A stretch of DNA of 23,620 nt from Clostridia bacterium. GTDB lineage: Bacteria; Bacillota_A; Clostridia; Christensenellales; Aristaeellaceae. The DNA lies in assembly GCA_025997215.1 (NCBI GenBank), contig BNUH01000042.1, forward strand, positions 1-23,620, read 5' to 3'. Below are positions 22,270 through 23,620 of this stretch, in pieces; the stretch's first letter is position 1, and the number at the start of each line of letters is the position of its first letter. The translations under genes were made by a program, and so were the position numbers. Below the pieces are notes generated by a model. It saw only the letters and a program-made list of their open reading frames with translations. It did not search any database and was not told the DNA's origin.

Positions 22270-23049
22270 ATGCAGTTATTTGTACTGTTCGCAGTTAGCT
22301 TGCTGGCATCAATCGTTGGCGCTGTTACGGGTATCGGCGGTGGCATCTTAATCAAGCCGTCGCTGGATGCATTGCGGCTGATGGATATAATGACCATAAA
22401 TTTCCTATCCGGGTGTACAGTGCTTACGATGACGCTGTATAACACGTGTACAGCGGTCGTTACTCATGATAATATGCTCAAGCAAGATATTACACTGTTC
22501 TTGGGTATAGGCGCGGCGGTAGGCGGCATTGGCGGTAAACGTTTGTTCGCGGTTATGACATCAGGAATACCATCGCCACATACGATAACCATAATCCAAT
22601 CGTCTTGCATGCTTATCTTGACCATCGTGGGATTCATATATACATTGGCCAAACATCGCATCAAACCCAAGCGGCTGAACGGTATGGCGGTTAAGACGGT
22701 GATTGGATTTGCGTTAGGTCTTGTCTCGGCGTTTTTGGGTATTGGCGGCGGTCCGATCAACCTGGCGGTTTTTCGCTATTTCTTCACGCTGGATGTTAAG
22801 GAAGCCGCGCAGAACTCGCTGGCTATCATATTGCTGTCGCAGTTGGCTAGCTTGATTTATGCCTTTGTCACTCGCTCGGTTCCGGCGTTTGAGTCGCTTG
22901 CGCTTGGAATAATGGCGGCTTGCGGTATCGTGGGCGGTATCATAGGCCGCGGCATCAGCAAACGTATATCGGATAAACAGGCGGAATTGCTATTCCGGTC
23001 ATTGATGATCGTCATATGTGCGATCTGTGTTTTTAACATCATTTATTAG
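22270..23049 (+). CDS. TauE/SafE family membrane anion exporter
   Basis: Multi-pass membrane protein of 259 aa with the two-half plan of the TauE/SafE family: GAVTGIGGGILIKP near the N-terminus (17-30) and a second copy of the motif, FLGIGGGPINLAVF, at about 155-168. About eight hydrophobic segments are visible. Members move sulfite, sulfoacetate or related anions out of the cell. The ATG at 22270 is chosen because the longer frame (TTG at 22225) adds a hydrophilic, unlike-membrane leader; no good ribosome binding site stands before the ATG, and it starts 2 nt after the upstream stop, so it may depend on translational coupling. It is intact although both sides are decayed. Together with the cytoplasmic sulfatase a role in expelling released sulfate is attractive but unproven. 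Confidence 0.88.
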   Translation: MQLFVLFAVSLLASIVGAVTGIGGGILIKPSLDALRLMDIMTINFLSGCTVLTMTLYNTCTAVVTHDNMLKQDITLFLGIGAAVGGIGGKRLFAVMTSGIPSPHTITIIQSSCMLILTIVGFIYTLAKHRIKPKRLNGMAVKTVIGFALGLVSAFLGIGGGPINLAVFRYFFTLDVKEAAQNSLAIILLSQLASLIYAFVTRSVPAFESLALGIMAACGIVGGIIGRGISKRISDKQAELLFRSLMIVICAICVFNIIY

Positions 23050-23057
23050 GAGGTTGG

Positions 23058-23120
23058 ATGACTTAAACTTATAATCTGCTGCGTGAAATAATCCGCCACG
23101 AGTATGAGGAGTATAAATAA
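23058..23120 (+). pseudogene. Possible remnant start of a gene after the TauE-like gene
   Basis: A perfect AGGAGG (23048-23053) overlaps the TauE stop and precedes ATG ACT TAA: the gene stops at its third codon. The frame continues TYNLLREIIRHEYEEYK before another stop at 23118. This looks like the first 20 codons of a coupled gene with a nonsense change, cut off where the AraC fragment begins. The family cannot be named. Confidence 0.35.
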
Positions 23121-23125
23121 TGGTA

Positions 23126-23404
23126 ATCGATATTGTCACCAAGAGCAACTACTGTTTTCCCGTCTGCCGATGCGACGTGGATGCTGCCGCCTTCCAGCGC
23201 GTTTTGTCGGGTGAAATGCGATTCCAGCATTTTACTATTGAGTTGAATGGCTATAACAGTACTTAACCCGCCTTTGCGCTCGTCCAACTTTGTCATTTCA
23301 GTCAAACCTTGATCTAGATTCAACTGCATGGTAGATATCGGTGCGGTATTCAACGAGGCAATCCAGTCGAGATAGGACTCACCATAGCGTTTGATGAATA
23401 AGGT
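23126..23404 (-). pseudogene. Fragment of a second membrane AraC sensor (sensor domain only)
   Basis: On the minus strand, about 93 residues match the sensor region of the 754-aa AraC protein at 11472 (its residues about 141-233): IKRYGESYLDW against IKRYNMPFTDW, LDERKGGLSTVIAIQLN against MDGRKRGLSAVIAIYLN, and QNALEGGSI / SADGKTVVALGDNID against QSALEGGSI / SADGKTVIARGDNVD. Both ends are lost: similarity stops at about 23126 and becomes doubtful before 23404, where the frames are broken. The DNA-binding domain is absent. It is a remnant of a related, oppositely oriented regulator gene, probably of the third importer locus. Confidence 0.75.
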
Positions 23405-23620
23405 ATACGCAACTGGGGAGCGATACACGCGCAGTTGACGGTCTACTACGGCGAGCGGATCACGCAGCCCGCGTAAAAGGAACGCACGAACCACCAACCG
23501 TCCGTCTTGACTGCGCGGCTGGAAACCGCTGTGCAGGCTATGCCGACGGCGATGGGAACCAGCAAAGCACAAGCCCTCTCGCCGTCGACATATCCAGCGT
23601 AGCGGTTTCCCGCCACGCAG

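Overview
The window looks like a carbohydrate-uptake region from an anaerobic Gram-positive bacterium of the Clostridia. Three things suggest this: strong AGGAGG-type ribosome binding sites, LplA/LplB/YtcP-type oligosaccharide ABC importers with no ATPase gene beside them, and a large membrane-anchored AraC regulator of the YesN-like kind next to a radical-SAM sulfatase-activating enzyme that works only without oxygen. Base composition is uneven: the GH127 and anSME genes are visibly richer in GC than the first permease genes. The species cannot be named from the sequence.

Layout. 1-1572: the 3' part of an IS transposase, cut by the window edge, its terminator hairpin, and a small charged protein of unknown function. 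1721-3490: a type I dehydroquinate-dehydratase-like gene and an AraC regulator transcribed apart from overlapping divergent promoters. 3527-8775: a probable operon of two SDR oxidoreductases, a solute-binding protein and two permeases (importer 1). 8776-9613: about 840 bp with no gene, holding a 23-bp tandem repeat and a separate family of repeats centred on the palindrome GACGATCGTC. 9614-10214: a frameshifted rpiB and a small degraded ORF on the minus strand. 10295-13736: anSME plus a membrane AraC sensor-regulator. 13771-20669: a probable operon of importer 2, a Cys-type sulfatase and a GH127 beta-L-arabinofuranosidase. 20721-23404: debris of a third importer and of a second AraC sensor, around an intact TauE/SafE-type anion exporter.

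How the parts may fit. Neither the sulfatase nor the GH127 enzyme has a signal peptide, while importer 2 is encoded in front of them. The simplest reading is that a sulfated, L-arabinofuranose-containing oligosaccharide is taken up whole. It would then be desulfated in the cytoplasm by a sulfatase that anSME has activated, cut by GH127, and the released sulfate (or a related anion) expelled by the TauE-like protein. Each enzyme family is recognised from motifs. The substrate and the coupling to export are inferences. The first operon (DHQase-like, two SDRs, importer 1) probably serves a different sugar or cyclitol-type substrate, which I cannot name.

The right end and the rpiB area carry many frameshifts, stops and deletion joints, so this is a locus in decay or turnover. 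Assembly error should be kept in mind there.
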